64,000 bases of DNA from Lactarius indigo (GCA_025766275.1 JAFKAC010000007.1:1178001-1242000), one strand, 5' to 3'; positions 10,585-21,627 are shown, counted from the first letter of the stretch. Numbers and translations: made by a program. Notes: generated by a model not told the origin, from the letters alone.

Positions 10585-12318
10585 TCACTTGCCATTTGAT
10601 ACGTTTGCCTTCTTGGCGGTGGCAGCTTTCTGAGCCTCAGCATTGGCCTTTGCCTTTGCCTTTGCAGCTTTCCTTGTTTTCCTTGCCTCCTTGGCAGCTT
10701 TCTTTGCCTTTTTGGCAGCAGCAGCTTTCTGCGCCTCAGCATTGATCTTTGCCTGGGCGGCTTTCTTCGCCTTCTTGTCAGCTTTCTTCTCCTCCTCTTG
10801 TTTCTTGCGTGCCCTTTCTTCTATCCAGATGGGCGCCCGGGCCTCAGCTTCGGCTTTTGCTTTAAGATCAACCTCGCAATTTTCCTTGGCCTCCGCAGCA
10901 GCTTTCCTTGCTTCTGCATCAGCTGTTTCTATCGTACGAGCGGCCTCCTGGTGCTCCTTGCTCGCCTCTTCTTCAGCATCGGTGGAGTCTTTGGCCGCTT
11001 CGGCGTCTGGACGGCACGTGGTCACTGCATTCACCTCCACCTCTTCGTCTGGCCTCGCCGTCGCCCCCACTGCACGGTTTTCTTCTACTTCTTCTGACTG
11101 CGGGATTCCATAAGGTCATCACTCGCATTACATCTCAAGGGCAATTTGGCGCAAGCTCACTGAACGTTCAACATTACTTTCGGTGTTGCCTTCCTTTGCA
11201 GTCCCCTGTCGTGGGTCCGAATGAGATGCCACCGCCATTGTCTTTGCAATCTCCGCTTCTCCATTCGGATCGACTCCTGGGGCAGTCGTTGGATCCAGAT
11301 CTTGGCCGGTGGTCCCACTCTTTGGGCCACCCCAATAGATGTCGTCACCCATTATAGGGCAGTTTCGTTCTCCAGCCTGCGCCACTTTGATGTGGCGGGG
11401 TATATCGGCCACGTCGACTCGAAGCGTACCACCACGGATCTCCTCCCGCACCGTCGCTACTAGTATCACATCTTCCATACTCATCTGCCGGGCCTCATTT
11501 AGGTTAAGTGGGAGTGTTCTCTCACACAGCGCGGTCAATGCAGGGAGCACCCAGTGGTCGATCGAATAAGTGCGCGCAAGTACGAGTTGATCGTGGGGTG
11601 TGGGAGGTTTGATAGAATTGAGAGCGAGTTTGCGAAGAGAGGTAAAGCCCCAATGTGTAGACAGATGGAGAACTGATTTCCATTGTTCATACGTCAGTTC
11701 GTGCCCTTCAAAATTCCTGTAGATGACCAAGTCTCAATATCAATAACTGACGGGTAGGAATGGGGAGACGACAAAGCTCACACAGGATATAAGACGGAGA
11801 GGAGGGCCTCGAAATCCTTGCGTTCGATGTCGCCTAATGATATGATAGTGGGAAGAGCTTCGTGGTCACGTATATCGAGTTGGGCGAGTCGTGTAGAGAA
11901 GTAGACGGAATCTCAAGAGAAGAAGTATCGATGGATGCAGTACAGCGTACCATCAATCTGCGGGCTAGTTAGCATGTCAGGAATGCAAAAGACAAACGAT
12001 TACGCACTAGAAATGTGACATTTCCGTCTTTGAAAAAATATGCATGATGTTGTATGAACGAATTGTAGGTGTTGTGTGCTTGTTTCTTGGTGTCTTTCCC
12101 TCCTCTGAAACCTTAGGGAGGCTGGTGTGCTGAGCCTCAAATCCGGCACTGGGGAGCTCGAGGGCTTCGGACTCGGAGGCGGTTGGAGTCATTTGCAAGT
12201 GACTCGGGTACGTATCTGAGAACGTGGAGTCAAAGGAGGAGATGGAGGCGGCACTTGAGAGAATTGGCGACATGCAGATTTCGTCGTCGTCTGCATCCTC
12301 GCCTTCTTCATCTGACTT
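10585..12318 (-). pseudogene. BTB copy 1, fused to the PARP-type zinc-finger gene and broken
   Basis: The four-exon BTB plan is present (12008-12318, 11782-11957, 11161-11716, 10585-11097). The first exon is chimeric: its start (reading KSDEEGEDADDDE) is the acidic tail of the upstream zinc-finger gene, and it passes in frame into BTB-family sequence at ICMSPILSS, where other copies have WSDNEI. A one-base deletion near 12068 shifts the frame, and the BTB-core exon carries TGA where other copies have the Arg codon of FFSRDS. The tail is Ala/Lys/Glu-rich, about 160 residues, and would form coiled coil. The BTB part cannot be made from this copy. A minus-strand GC-AG intron (donor GCAAGT, 12319-12376) precedes it. 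Confidence 0.85.
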
Positions 12319-12528
12319 CTGTGAACGGTAATGATGTCAAAATGTTGCAGAACAACAGCAAATATGAGCGACTTGCCTTCTTGGACGTGCGTGCCTTCTT
12401 CGGCTTTGATGGTTCACCTTCATCAACTTTCTTTGCTGGTGCATGTTTCTTCTTTGGCTTCGCTTCCTCGTCTGCACCATCATCGCCTTGGGTCTTGCAT
12501 GCCGTCCCGGGAACGTCCTCATCAGCGA
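12319..12528 (-). pseudogene. PARP-type zinc-finger gene, 3' part (displaced)
   Basis: On the minus strand this continues the zinc-finger gene after the Plavaka transposon. It starts at ADEDVPGTACK, then a Lys/Glu-rich tail (EEAKPKKKHAPAKKV, SKPKKARTSKK) up to 12377. A 58-nt intron follows (12319-12376) with a GC donor (GCAAGT) and TTCACAG acceptor. The residues GHV end at 20596 and ADED begin here, so the transposon lies exactly between two codons of one exon. The reading frame on both sides agrees. Confidence 0.8.
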
Positions 12529-12562
12529 CATCAGCATTCGAACATGTTCCTGTATTTTACTT
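12529..12562 (+). repeat. Left terminal inverted repeat of the Plavaka element
   Basis: 34 bases, 30 of which pair with 20560-20593 on the opposite strand. It ends in ATTTTACTT, the start of the subterminal repeat motif. Confidence 0.88.
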
Positions 12563-12735
12563 AATTTTACTTGGTACCCGATTAAGTAAAATCCAGGACC
12601 ATTTTCGTCAAGTAAAATCCAGTAGGTCCTTGCCCTGGATTTTACTTAGATTTGTCTGGAATTTACTTGACGCGCCTGGATTTTGATTCGGTAAAATAAT
12701 CTCAGGGAATTCATGTAAATTCCAGGGCACTTTCC
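12551..12735. repeat. Left subterminal repeats of the Plavaka element
   Basis: AGTAAAATCCAG and its complement CTGGATTTTACTT occur at least five times in both orientations in this stretch, with degenerate copies such as CTGGAATTTACTTG. CACTA-family elements bind their own DNA-binding protein at such arrays; that role here is inferred. Confidence 0.75.
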
Positions 12736-12903
12736 GGGCCTTTCAAGTCGTCTTTCCAGGCGATTCCAGTTAATCCAGCTCCAAAAAACATCATCGAAGA
12801 AAACATATATCATTCACGTGTGACACAGTACCAGGCACTCTGGCCACTGCAGCCCGTAACAAAATTGAAAGAAAGTATTCGAAACGCAACCCGAGTGCTC
12901 TAA

Positions 12904-15221
12904 TTAATTGTCCACAAGGCACGCACGTATGTCTTCGTTGTCATCGATGAGGCTTTGAAGACCATAAGAATACCCTTGACGACGGGTTTTCGATGGTGAC
13001 ATGAATGGCGTCGCCAGTCGCACGACTTCTTCAAGGGAGCTCGGCTTCATTTTATTGATAGATTTGAAGTAGTTGTTCGTCGCCGCCCCCCAATTCTCCG
13101 CAGAAAACTTTGACGTGACGTTGGAAACAATCCCGGTTGACAGGTTGAGCTTTGACGCTGCCTTGATGGACGGTTTGTTGGCTGATTTCTTCACGGGTTC
13201 AGCAGCGCACAGGACCTCCATATCACCGTCTGCCCAGAGCTGGAGGGTTCTCTCAACCTTCGAATAGTTAGTATATTTCATCGCAATGATCGCATCAAGA
13301 GAAAATTTACAGCAGCAGCCGCAAGGGCCAACGCTCCCTTGGGTGGGTACTTTTCAACGGCGGACGCACCCTCGTCAATGCCGGTGGCACTGAGAGCTGG
13401 TACCTCTTCAGCCCCAGCAGTACTGTTGAGGTGTGTCGCAAAAACTTGCAGTATGAAAGGGGCGCGCATCAATCCGCTCCGCTCATCCTGAGGAGTCATT
13501 GCTCGTGCGTGAAATAGAAACGATGGAGATAACTTACATTATCTACAACTGCCCAGACGAACTTGCAATCTACGAGCATATCTTCCGCCCACACTTGACG
13601 GGCATCGTAATCCTTGAACACATCGCAGTACTCCTCGCATTCGAAAAATTGTTCAACCATGATATCGGCGGCACTTTTGAAGGAGCTGCGCCATTCATAG
13701 AGGCGCTGTGTGACCTAGCGATATCGTAAGCTCATGTATTAGATCAAAATAATGGGGGAATCGTCGCCACTATTCCCCCCACTGGCAAAAAAAAAACTCA
13801 CACGCTCGAATACACAATCATTTGTGCTTACAACCCAGGGCGCATTCTCATAAACTACGTCCCAGATGGATTGGAGGATCGGAATTGCGACGTCATCTGG
13901 TATAACCCAGGGGTTAGCTTGAGTCCCAACCCACCGTTCGTAGGTAGGGATGAAAACTGCGTGGAAGCGATTGTTTTCCTCGGCTCCAGGGGGCAGCGAA
14001 TAGACCTTTCTGCGAGCCTTCTTAGCCACGGGTTGCACCGCAGGGAATGTCGCGTCGGTGTCGAGGCCGCGTTTCAAAAGAGCCTACCATTGCCATTGCA
14101 AGCAAGGTTGCAAGATCAACTCCGAGTAAACACAAAATATAAGCCACAACTTACCCGCGTGACTGATCCCAGACTGGGCAACGGAGATCGGTAATCAAGG
14201 ACTTCAATCTCGTCGTCAAGGCCTTTCTGGTAGGTGGGGAGGGTGCTTGGGGTCGTGGAACTGCCATGGGTAAAACCTCCCAGCCCTCCAGTTGAACCAT
14301 GGCTCGGAGTAGGAGTTGCGGTGAGGGCGAGAGATGAGTTGGCGTTGGCCACCTTGGCTGCCCAGTCGGCACAGATGCCGGAATTGGACTTCTCAACAGG
14401 ATGGGCAACTGATTGCGCCAGTCTGAAGTGGTGGTAAAAAAGGGTGGTTTCGGAGAGGCAGAGTGACATTTTGGGGTTGAGTTGGCGATAAAACAAAGTG
14501 GCGAGTGACAAAATAAGTCAGTGGGTTGTTCCCGAAATGAAATGATGTGTGAGGAAATTGAGGTAATAACGTACTGAGCATGAGGTTTTTTACCTTTCGT
14601 GGCCGGGATGGGGGGTACCTTGTTGACTAAACTGATGTCTATCATCGATTTCCCGGCCACGAGGCGTGGCTGCTTCCAGTAAGACTTGATAAGAACCCGC
14701 ATGGAGTCGTCCTTGGGGTTTTTCTTGCTCTTGCTCTTGCTTTTACCTCCTTCTCCTTCGCCATCGTTGATGTCGCCGTCGTCTTCTCCTTCTCCTTCGC
14801 CTGGGCCCATCTCTTCCCTCTCACCATCTTCAATGACTGGAGCAGCCTCTTCTTCGCTCAGGTACTTATCGCTCTCTTTGTCGGCCTCTGTGACATCTTT
14901 TTCTGCGCTGGGGTTAGTGTGACGTGGCACGAATACTAAGGTCTCGTGTCGATGGAGCGAAGGTGCCACCGTAGGCTGATCCGCTTCGATGTCTTCGAGC
15001 TCTTGCTGGTCTTGGATCCTGGCGACCTTCTTCAAGGCAGCGCGTATCTCTTGTTCAGCAACTCTTCTCTCAAGACGCTCTTGTTCTCTGACCTTAGCCA
15101 TCTCCTCATTGGTTCGGCGTTTCATTTGGGCATCGAGGACAACTTGTCCAGGATGTTGGGTCGCGTTTTTGGCTCGTGTTACCGGGCGATATCGTTGGGA
15201 TTGGGATGGGGTGGTTGACAT
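12904..15221 (-). CDS. Plavaka-associated partner gene
   Basis: Six exons on minus: 15221-14594, B (end 14155), 14083-13802, 13714-13538, 13487-13311, 13257-12904. Junctions from exon B onward fit in phase. The first junction does not: exon 1 ends in phase 1 but the convincing frame of exon B (SNSGICADWAAKVANA... GLDDEIEVLDY) needs another phase, so either the true splice site differs or one base is off. The N terminus (MSTTPSQSQRYRPVTRAKNA, HPGQVVLDAQMKRR) and the later part (LPPGAEENNRFHAVFIPT, PILQSIWDVVY, FATHL, FSAENWG) match a protein family I remember as very common in agaricomycete genomes with no known function. Here it faces the transposase across 203 bp, so I infer a role in transposition or DNA binding. 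It also contains Arg/Glu coiled coil and acidic stretches. Confidence 0.72.
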
Positions 15222-15424
15222 GGTGGGTTTTTTTTTTCTCGAACTTGAAGGGGGCAGGTGATGATAGGACAAGCGACGCAGACCCCCAAAAAAATTGTTA
15301 CTTTGGCTTTTTGATACTCGTTCAACTGTGCCTGGACTGGTCGTCAAAACACTTTCTCCTAGCGCACACAATACAATTTTTTTCCTGGCGCGCACGGCCC
15401 TTGACTACCTGACTCACCTCCATC
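15222..15424. promoter_or_regulatory. Bidirectional promoter region of the Plavaka element
   Basis: 203 bp separate the two divergent start codons (15221 minus, 15425 plus). No clear TATA box is visible. It is the only possible promoter for both genes. Confidence 0.55.
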
Positions 15425-18400
15425 ATGGCCCAACCATATGATCGCTTCACCCGTCGCAAGGAGGTCAGTCCACCGTCCACTTTCTCTATTTGTAAAATCC
15501 CTTGTCGTTCACCAGGATGTGGTCGCTGGTTCTGCAACAACACCGGCCTCACAAAACACATGCGATCCAAGCATCGGATCCCTCCTCTGCAAGCGCATCC
15601 CATTCCCACTCCTTGGCCACTGGCAGCCGATAACTCAGACCCACAGCCAATCGACGACCCGCAATTTATTGATGACTGGCCCAATTCTCCCCCTCCAGAC
15701 CCTCCCCCGGCTGATGGAGGTGTACACGAAGAAGAGGAAGGTCCCGAGTGGGAGTTTCATCCGTCTTTGTGTGGTAAGGATCCGATTGTCACTCTATTAA
15801 CGCGTTCACTGAACAATTTCTGGCTATTTTTCTAGCAACTCCATGTGACGAAAACCACATGTATCTTCCACCTGGTACCACACCGTCCCCTCCTCCAGCC
15901 TGGGCTCCAGATGACTGGACACCGTATCGTAATCGCGTCGAATTCGAGCTTGCCGAGTTCTTGTATCGAAAGGTTCAGATGTCCGGAAATGACATCAATG
16001 TCCTTTCACAGCTATGGCGCGCTTCACTCATCAACCATGGCGTCCCCCCCGACGATATCAACCTCTTCGATAGCCGGGACAGCCTCTATGCGACCATCGA
16101 TGCAACACCTTTCGGAGATGCAGTATGGCAGGGGTTTTCTCTGTCATACAGCGGCCGTCGTCCCGACAACACACCAGAGTGGATGACCAAGACATACAAC
16201 GTTTGGCACCGAGACGCGCGCCAGTTATTACACAACATGCTCGCAAATTCGGACTTCGACAATGAATTCGATTATGTTCCATTCCGCGAGTTCGATGCCC
16301 AGAAGAGACGACGATGGCGCGATTTCATGAGTGGCGACTGGGCCTGGAGGGAAGCCAATATTATTGCTAACAATCCAGAGACACGCTGGCGCAATGCTTG
16401 TCCCAATCATCCTCGGTAGCGACAAGACTACAGTGTCCGTGGCAACGGGGCATAACGAGTACTATCCTGTCTACATGTCGATCGGCAACATACGGAACAA
16501 TATCCGTCGCGCTCATCGAAATGCAATCGTCCTACTGGGTTTTTTGGCCATCCCTAAGAGTAAGTGCTTCCTTTGGACGTGGCCTAAGTACTGAATATTT
16601 TCATAGCGGACAAACGGCATACCGACGATAATGAATTCCGCAAATTCCGCCGGCAGTTATTTCACTCGTCCCTCGCACAAATCCTTAGCAGCGTTCGCCC
16701 TGCGATGAGCACTCCTGAGGTTACCCGAACCCCGGACTGGCCACTTTCGTCGAGTCATCTACAGCATAGGGCCATACATCGCGGACTACCCCGAACAGGC
16801 CCTCTTGGCCTGCATAGTTCAAGGCTGGTGCCCTCGGTAAGCCGCATCCGTTCATCCTTTTTTTTTTTTTTGACACGACATGCTCGAAGTTGCACTGCAC
16901 TCCCCGGTAACCTCGACATCGGTGGGGAGCGGCGGTCACAAGAACTAACGAATGCGCTGATAAACGTACTGGATCCAGGCTCACTGTGGAGTCAATATGG
17001 TATTGTCGGATATGTGACGGTATGTATTTGTACTCCCTCGTAAAGGAGTCGAGGTAACTGACTCATTTGAAGCCATTTACTTCAGAGTTCCCCCGGGCAG
17101 ATATCCACGAACTCGTTGCCCCCGACATACTTCACCAAGTTATCAAGGGCACTTTCAAGGACCACCTGGTGACCTGGGTTGAAGAATACCTCGAGTTGTC
17201 ACATGGTAAGACCTACGCGAAGACGATATTAGATGACATTGACCTGCCGGTGAGTCTATTTCCCAAAGGCGGCGTCCATTAGTATCCCATTCTCTTCGAT
17301 CAGGATCGCGCTGGCACCTCCATTCCCAGGGCTCCGCCGCTTTCCTCAAGGCCGTGGCTTTAAGCAATGGACGGGCGACGATTCAAAAGCGCTGATGAAG
17401 GTGGGCACACTCATTTATGGCCGTTACACGGCTGACGCTGTCTCCGTCCCATAGGTCTATCTCCCTGCGTTAGAGGGACACATGCCAGGCTGACAGTGAT
17501 TCGCGCCTTCCAGCGCATTCTTGGATTTTTGCTACCTTGTTCGACGAGACATGTTCAATGATGACACGTTGGGTTTAGTACAGAATGCCCTTGACCGCTT
17601 TCAACACTTTCGTTTGATCTTTCAGGCAGTGGGAGTTCGTCCGAACGGATTCTCTCTTCCACGGCAACACTCCCTTTGTCATTACCGACATCTCATACGC
17701 TTGTTCGGCGCTCCCAACGGCCTTTGTTCTTCAATAACTGAATCCAAGCACATCAAGGCCGTCAAGGAGCCATGGCGTCGTTCGAATCGCTGCAACGCCC
17801 TTGGTCAAATGCTCATCATCAACCAGCGTCTCGACCAGCTCGCAGCCTCGCGCTCTTATTTCGAATCAAGGGGTATGCTCAAGAGCACGGTACTCGCAGA
17901 TGCCTGCGAGCGTGCAAGTTCATTCGGTATGTCGTCTGATGTGTTACCAAAACGTTGACGCATAGACCTGAATACAGATGCGCCTGCTGACGCGCTGGAC
18001 GCTGACACAGCCCCACACTCTGCCAATGCAGTCCAAGGCGAAGACCCTCGTGAGGTAGATGAAACGCGTCCAGTCGACGACAAAGATGCCGTCAGCCACG
18101 TATGGCTACCTGAGAATCGCCGTACGTGTATTTTTCTCTACCTTTTCACTAGTTTCTGACTTTTTCGTCCTCAATAGAGAGAGGGTATCCGTCCTCTGTC
18201 ACGGAGCTGGCAACCGTCTTCCAACAACCTGATTTTCAAGATCTTCTTCGTCGTTTTTTGTTCGATCAACTCCACATGGACGACCCCAACGCCCCTGCTG
18301 GTTCAGATGTTCCCCTAGCTCAGTGCCCCCCTTTCGACGGTAAAATTTCTGTTTACCACACCGCAACAGCTGTTTTCTTTTCACCCAGCGATCCGAGTGG

Positions 18401-18845
18401 CCTTCAAGGAATGCGCTCGGAATGTATTCGCTGCAACCCACGCTGGCGCAAGCAGACCCCTCGATTTGACACCGCTTTCGTAGAACGTGACTCCACTCTA
18501 CCCGGGGCACGAGGATTCGATGTCGTGCGCTTACGCGCGTTATTCTCTTTCGTTTGGAGGGATATTTACTACCCCTGTGCACTCATTAGATGGTTCATAC
18601 ACGTGGGAGATAAGCCGGACGAGGTGACGGGTTTGTGGGTCGTGCAACCAGACACCAACGCCGATGGATCACCAGCAGTTGAAGTGATCCATCTGGATTC
18701 TGTCCTCCGCGCGGCACATTTATTGCCCGTTTTTGGGAACAGCTTTATGCCCATCGAGTTATCCCCACACAACGCTCTTGATGCGTTCGAAACTTATTAT
18801 ATTAATAAATACATAGATTATCATGCTTTTGAATTTGCATCATAG
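15425..18845 (+). pseudogene. Plavaka transposase, broken by frameshifts and stops
   Basis: The protein starts with a C2H2-like finger (CRSPGCGRWF...TGLTKHMRSKH) and continues through short introns: LSQLWRASLINHGVPPDDI, then VPIILGSDKTTVSVATGHNE, YMSIGNIRNN, HRNAIVLLGFLAIPK, ACIVQGWCPR, PDILHQVIKGTFKDHLV, PFPGLRRFPQGRGFKQWTGD, FLDFCYLVRRDMF, LPRQHSLCHYRHLIRLFGAP, NGLCSSITESKHIKAVKEPW. It ends DAFETYYINKYIDYHAFEFA. This is the order of the Plavaka transposase family. The frame shifts near 16392 (before GAMLVP), near 16737 (one extra T before the GHFRRV stretch) and near 17250-17310; two in-frame TGA codons lie near 17495. It therefore cannot make a full enzyme. About 85 percent of the sequence still reads well, so decay is moderate. 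Confidence 0.87.
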
Positions 18846-19520
18846 CTTTGTTCGCCACGATGAATCCGACCACTTTCAGCCATTTTTCGGAGTTGTCGGC
18901 TGGCACCTAATTCAACTTCCTATCTCGGATGATCCCGATCCCCAACATCCACCAATCCGCCTTCTAACATCGATTTTCCATTCTTTTCTCTTCCCATCAT
19001 CTCATCTCACTCTCCGTCGCTCTTTTTCACGTCAAACTACAGTACGTCGAAATGTTCGATAATTCCGACATCGGCAGCCACCATCATCAACCGGCCACCT
19101 CATTCCAGACGACTCCCTCCCCACGTCGTCGTCGTCGATGGTCTCGCCGACAAACGGCATCCCTACCATTCCCCGCCCTGCGGGCTTTCTTTCGGTTGAC
19201 ACTGGCGAAACCCTGGAACATTATTCATACCTATGCCCCCGGCCGATGATTGGCCCAGCTAAGGTACGCGAGTTTTTTTATTTTCTCTCAGATTCTGACT
19301 TGTCCTTCTCGTACTAGTATGCCTCGTTGACGCCGCTCGCGTCGCCTGTCGACCACTCGCTCCCCTTTGGACGGGATCTTCCAACTTGTTCCCTTTTTTT
19401 TTTACGTTTGAACTCGATACTTACTCAACCGTTACATCTCGACACTTGCTCTAATACAGTATGCGTCGTCAGCGTCACCTGTGCCAGGGATACTGGTCGT
19501 TACATATCTCTCACCCCGAC
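18846..19520. other. Plavaka 3' region, no gene seen
   Basis: Pyrimidine-rich DNA between the transposase stop and the tandem repeats. Short open frames on both strands lack any motif. Confidence 0.5.
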
Positions 19521-20225
19521 TTTCCATCTTCCGTCTTCCATCGATATCCAGAGGACCCCCTTTTGTTCTACTTTCTCCCCTCCATTTCGTGTGACACGTC
19601 CAAGACATCTTACAACAGAAGAAGTCTGATCGGAACGCGAACCCCAGCAGCTCTATTCCTTCATTCTTCGACTTTCCATCTTCCGTCCTCCATCGATATC
19701 CAGAGGACCCCTTTCGTTCTACTTTCCCCCGATGTTCGCTACCTACCTCCCAGATTTCAGCTTTCGACAATGAACCTTACTTACAAATACACGCCGTAAT
19801 TAAGGCTTGGTCTGAGGTCCTATAGACAATCACTTTCCCTTCATTTCGCAGTGACGTCCAAGACATCTTACAACAGAAGAAGTCTGATCGGAACGCGAAC
19901 CCCAGCAGCTCTATTCCTTCATTCTTCGACTTTTCATCTTCCGTCCTCCATCGATATCCAGAGGACCCCTTTCGTTCTACTTTCTCCCCTCCATTTCGTG
20001 GGACTTTCCATCTTCCGTCCTCCATCGATATCCAGAGGACCCCTTTCGTTCTTCTCTCTCCCCTCCATTTCGTGTGACACGTTCAAGACATCTTACAACA
20101 GAAGAAGTCTGTTCGGAACGCGAACCCCAGCAGCTCTATTCCTTCATTCTTCTACAGCACATTCAAGATACGACGAAATCGGCTCATAACGCGAACCCCA
20201 GCAACTCCATTCCTTCAAGTTATTT
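19521..20225. repeat. Imperfect tandem repeats near the right end of the Plavaka element
   Basis: Two modules alternate. TTCCATCTTCCGTC followed by TCCATCGATATCCAGAGG occurs near 19522, 19673, 19933 and 20007. CAAGACATCTTACAACAGAA followed by GCGAACCCCAGCAGCTC occurs near 19600, 19859 and 20085, with a partial copy near 20186. Copies differ by a few bases and by deletions. Confidence 0.85.
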
Positions 20226-20559
20226 CACCTATAACAGCCCGGGCCTTCACTCGTAAGCGCGAACCCACCCACGCGCTTTTTGTTTTTCAAACTGGGAACA
20301 TGCCGGATACAAATACTAGTAGCTAAGGGTCACTACAAGTTAAGAAATATATACACTTTTGAGCATGTACAACGCGACTTTAGCCACTGGATTTGACTTG
20401 AGACGTTTCGCGTTGCTGAGACCAATGCAAATTACTTAATTGCCATGGTGCGCTTAATTCACTTGCCGGATAATTAGCCGAGACGGAAATTACAATCCTG
20501 GGAATTACTTGATCGTCCCTTTTCGCTTAAATTTACTTTATTTCCAAATTAAGTAGCCA
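20226..20559. repeat. Right subterminal region of the Plavaka element
   Basis: After a plain 200-bp stretch, words such as AATTACTTGATC, CTTAAATTTACTT, AAATTAAGTAGCC and AAGTAAAATTCAGG cluster from about 20430 to 20570. They mirror the AGTAAAATCCAG repeats at the left end. Confidence 0.7.
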
Positions 20560-20593
20560 AAGTAAAATTCAGGAGCGTGTTCAAATGCTGATG
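20560..20593 (-). repeat. Right terminal inverted repeat of the Plavaka element
   Basis: Pairs with 12529-12562 at 30 of 34 positions. It ends GCTGATG, followed by the target duplication GA. Confidence 0.88.
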
Positions 20594-20640
20594 GACATGG
20601 CCATCTTCCCAAGCCTTGCGAATTTTGTCTTGATCCGCGG
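20594..20640 (-). pseudogene. PARP-type zinc-finger gene, 47-bp island between two insertions
   Basis: On minus this short piece reads ADQDKIRKAWEDGHV (first codon bases inside the solo-LTR target duplication). It joins DELRP on the right and ADEDVP on the left without a frame change. Family members read similarly, with ...DQ.K...AWEEGHVADED. It proves that the solo LTR and the Plavaka element hit the same exon independently. Confidence 0.85.
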
Positions 20641-21149
20641 TGTTACGGTACGGACTTAATGACTCATTACATACGACTCATGACCAGTTATGACTACGGT
20701 CCGGTATCAGCATTAGTCAGGGACTCTTACTTCGTATCAGTCAGCATAGTAGTTCACATGTGATTGTGACTCATGTATGACTCATTCCTAGGATAGCGGC
20801 GCTAGGGTTCGAGCTAGTTACGCTACTGGTTACGTACCATTTGAGCGGCGCTTCAAAGCCCGCGTGTATCTGTATAAGTAGTCGACTCGGAAGACCAAGA
20901 GTCCCCATCTTGGTCTTCTTCAATCCACCCTTTGATTCGTCTCTTGTCTGCCTCAGCCTTCGGCTAGAGTGTGTTCCCACTTCGGTTCACCAAGGAACCG
21001 TCTTCTTTATCCTTCAGGTGCAGCGTGTGCCAGTGTGCCCCTGTTCACCTTGCGTTGGGTTGACACGTGATCCCCATTCGCCTAACTTTCGCTAAGTCGA
21101 TTACGCCTTTGTTACGTCCAAGTCGGACTCACGCCAGTGGAGCGTAACA
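20641..21149. repeat. Solo LTR (509 bp)
   Basis: Starts TGTTACG and ends CGTAACA, a perfect 7-bp inverted repeat with TG...CA ends. It is flanked by CGCGG on both sides (20636-20640 and 21150-21154), a 5-bp target duplication. There is no internal retrotransposon sequence, so the element was removed by LTR-LTR recombination. TATA-like CTGTATAAGTAG lies at about 20871. It is unrelated to the copia LTR of this window. Confidence 0.9.
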
Positions 21150-21627
21150 CGCGGGCCGAAGTTCATCGAATCCGTCAAGCTCGTCTGCTTCGGTGAATGA
21201 CCTCTTCATGTTGGTTATAATGGTTGCGGTTGCGCAACCCCAATGGCGCCAGGCACTATCATTGGCAATAAAGAGGGAAATTGGAAGGAAGGGTTGTGAC
21301 GAGCATACGCCAAAGTGAATGTTTAAAAGCTAACATACAAGGAAGTGTGGCCCCTGAAATCAACAATAGAGCCTATTTTGAGTGTGCCCTTGTCGAGGAC
21401 CATTCCTAGAAGAACGTAAGATTATGGACAAGCGTGTCAGGAGCGAAATAAACACCAACCATTGCAAGGCTTGGGGCCTGTTGGGACGTAAAACGCATAG
21501 AACGGTAAGCAAGATAGAGATGAAGGAAAATAATAGCGAGGAGCAAACACCAACCTTTGCACTTCGCCCGATTATTCTTAGCATATTCGAGGCGATAGCC
21601 CGATTTCTTTTCTTCCGTGTCAGGCAT
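21150..21627 (-). pseudogene. PARP-type zinc-finger gene, 5' part
   Basis: Start ATG at 21627. Exons on minus: 21627-21555 (MPDTEEKKSGYRLEYAKNNR), 21477-21460 (18 nt), 21405-21339 (LDKGTLKIGSIVDFRGHTS), then 21255 onward (FAWRHWGC, SFTEADELDGFDELRP). The reading frame is conserved across all three introns. The order CKGPKPC...DFRGHTSFAWRHWGC is a PARP-type zinc finger as in PARP1 and DNA ligase III, which binds DNA nicks; in fungi such short proteins with a Lys/Glu-rich tail are common. The exon is then cut by the solo LTR and by the Plavaka element, and its 3' part lies 8.6 kb away at 12528-12319. Splicing could in theory remove neither insertion, since both lie inside one exon. Confidence 0.85.

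Larger units (their letters stand above)
12529..20593 (+). mobile_element. Plavaka-type (CACTA-like) DNA transposon, 8,065 bp
   Basis: Ends were set from the broken host exon. The left end begins CATCAGCATTCGAACATG and the right end, read inward on the other strand, begins CATCAGCATTTGAACACG. Over 34 bases the inverted repeats agree at 30. Both sides carry GA next to the repeat (12527-12528, 20594-20595), a 2-bp target duplication; CACTA elements make 2-3 bp duplications. Inside lie two divergent genes: a Plavaka transposase on plus (15425-18845, decayed) and a partner gene on minus (12904-15221, apparently intact). Copies of AGTAAAATCCAG-like words in both orientations fill the first 150 bases and the last 130 bases, like the subterminal binding sites of CACTA elements. 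Confidence 0.88.

Noticed and set aside
14151..15395. Continuous 414-codon minus-strand frame
   Set aside because: Only its first 210 codons after the ATG at 15221 belong to the Plavaka partner gene. The rest reads through an intron and then continues in the wrong frame of exon B.
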